Shown here: positions 6,651 to 6,734 of the stretch, one piece after another
Layout of the letters: each line of letters begins with the position of its first letter
Numbering within the stretch: position 1 is the stretch's first letter
DNA from: a bacterium
Lineage (GTDB): Bacteria > Chloroflexota > Dormibacteria > Aeolococcales > Aeolococcaceae
NCBI GenBank assembly: GCA_021850405.1
Contig: JAJZMA010000063.1
Location: 1-6,734 of the forward strand
Direction: 5' to 3'
Length of the DNA stretch: 6,734 bases
Notes under the pieces: model-generated
What the model saw: only the letters and a program-made list of their open reading frames with translations
What the model was told of the DNA's origin: nothing
Databases searched by the model: none
Translations under genes and position numbers: made by a program

Positions 6651-6734
6651 CGTTCCAGCTCTTTGACACCATGTCGAGGGGGCTTGTTCCTGTTACTCCG
6701 CTGGAGGACGATCACATCAGGATTTACACGTGTG
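6647..6734 (+). CDS. cysS: Cysteinyl-tRNA synthetase, N-terminal 29 codons (3' end outside window)
   Basis: CysS charges tRNA-Cys with cysteine in the cytoplasm. Only 29 codons are present. The peptide starts MTFQLFDTMSR, has VPVTPLEDD at 14-22, and ends IRIYTC. This matches the CysS N-terminal pattern of a short strand, 'lyNTltr', a spacer and then the Y-x-C-G-P-T-V segment. Cys29 would be the first zinc ligand of the active site, and the CGPTVY continuation is just past the edge. The ATG overlaps the ispF stop (ATGA), and AGGGAG at 6636-6641 is well placed 5 bases upstream. The ispD-ispF-cysS order, common in bacteria, supports the call, which otherwise rests on a short stretch. Confidence 0.85.
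   Translation, partial: MTFQLFDTMSRGLVPVTPLEDDHIRIYTC

Overview
This window is a gene-dense stretch of a bacterial chromosome. It holds seven recognisable genes, all on the + strand, packed head to tail with gaps of 29 bases or less and several stop/start overlaps. The order is: 3' part of a GT-B glycosyltransferase, uvrB, radA, a membrane-anchored PIN-TRAM protein (YacL type), ispD, ispF, and the first 29 codons of cysS. I see no mobile element, CRISPR array, rRNA or tRNA. The window is moderately GC-rich by eye. GTG and TTG starts are common, and Ile codon use is unusual, with AUA as the most frequent Ile codon in uvrB. The MEP isoprenoid genes, the bacterial repair genes and the radA / PIN-TRAM / ispD / ispF / cysS order place it in Bacteria. 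The order resembles the Bacillota radA-disA-yacL-ispD-ispF-cysS neighbourhood but lacks disA. Together with protein character this makes me lean towards Chloroflexota, as a low-confidence inference that only homology searches could settle.

Layout. Positions 1-534 are the C-terminal half of a GT4-like glycosyltransferase cut by the window edge. Positions 564-2675 are a complete UvrB helicase with an atypical C-terminal tail. The end of uvrB overlaps a candidate 60-codon gene in another frame (2527-2709), which also overlaps the start of radA. radA (2703-4085) encodes the branch-migration helicase-like repair protein. Its last codons contain a perfect 10-bp inverted repeat (4030-4050), and its stop codon is embedded in the strong ribosome binding site of the next gene. 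The PIN-TRAM gene (4097-5368) overlaps ispD (5365-6159) through GTGA. ispD overlaps ispF (6159-6650) through TGATG, and ispF overlaps cysS (6647 on) through ATGA.

Functionally the block joins DNA repair (UvrB for nucleotide excision, RadA for recombination intermediates), a probable membrane-bound nuclease, two steps of the MEP isoprenoid pathway (IspD and IspF; IspE is not here), and the start of cysteinyl-tRNA synthetase. The tight spacing suggests one transcript from at least radA to cysS, and probably from uvrB. No convincing promoter, LexA box or terminator was seen inside the window. Most of it is conserved housekeeping sequence. The least explained part is the uvrB-radA junction, followed by the inverted repeat at the end of radA and active-site deviations in IspF.
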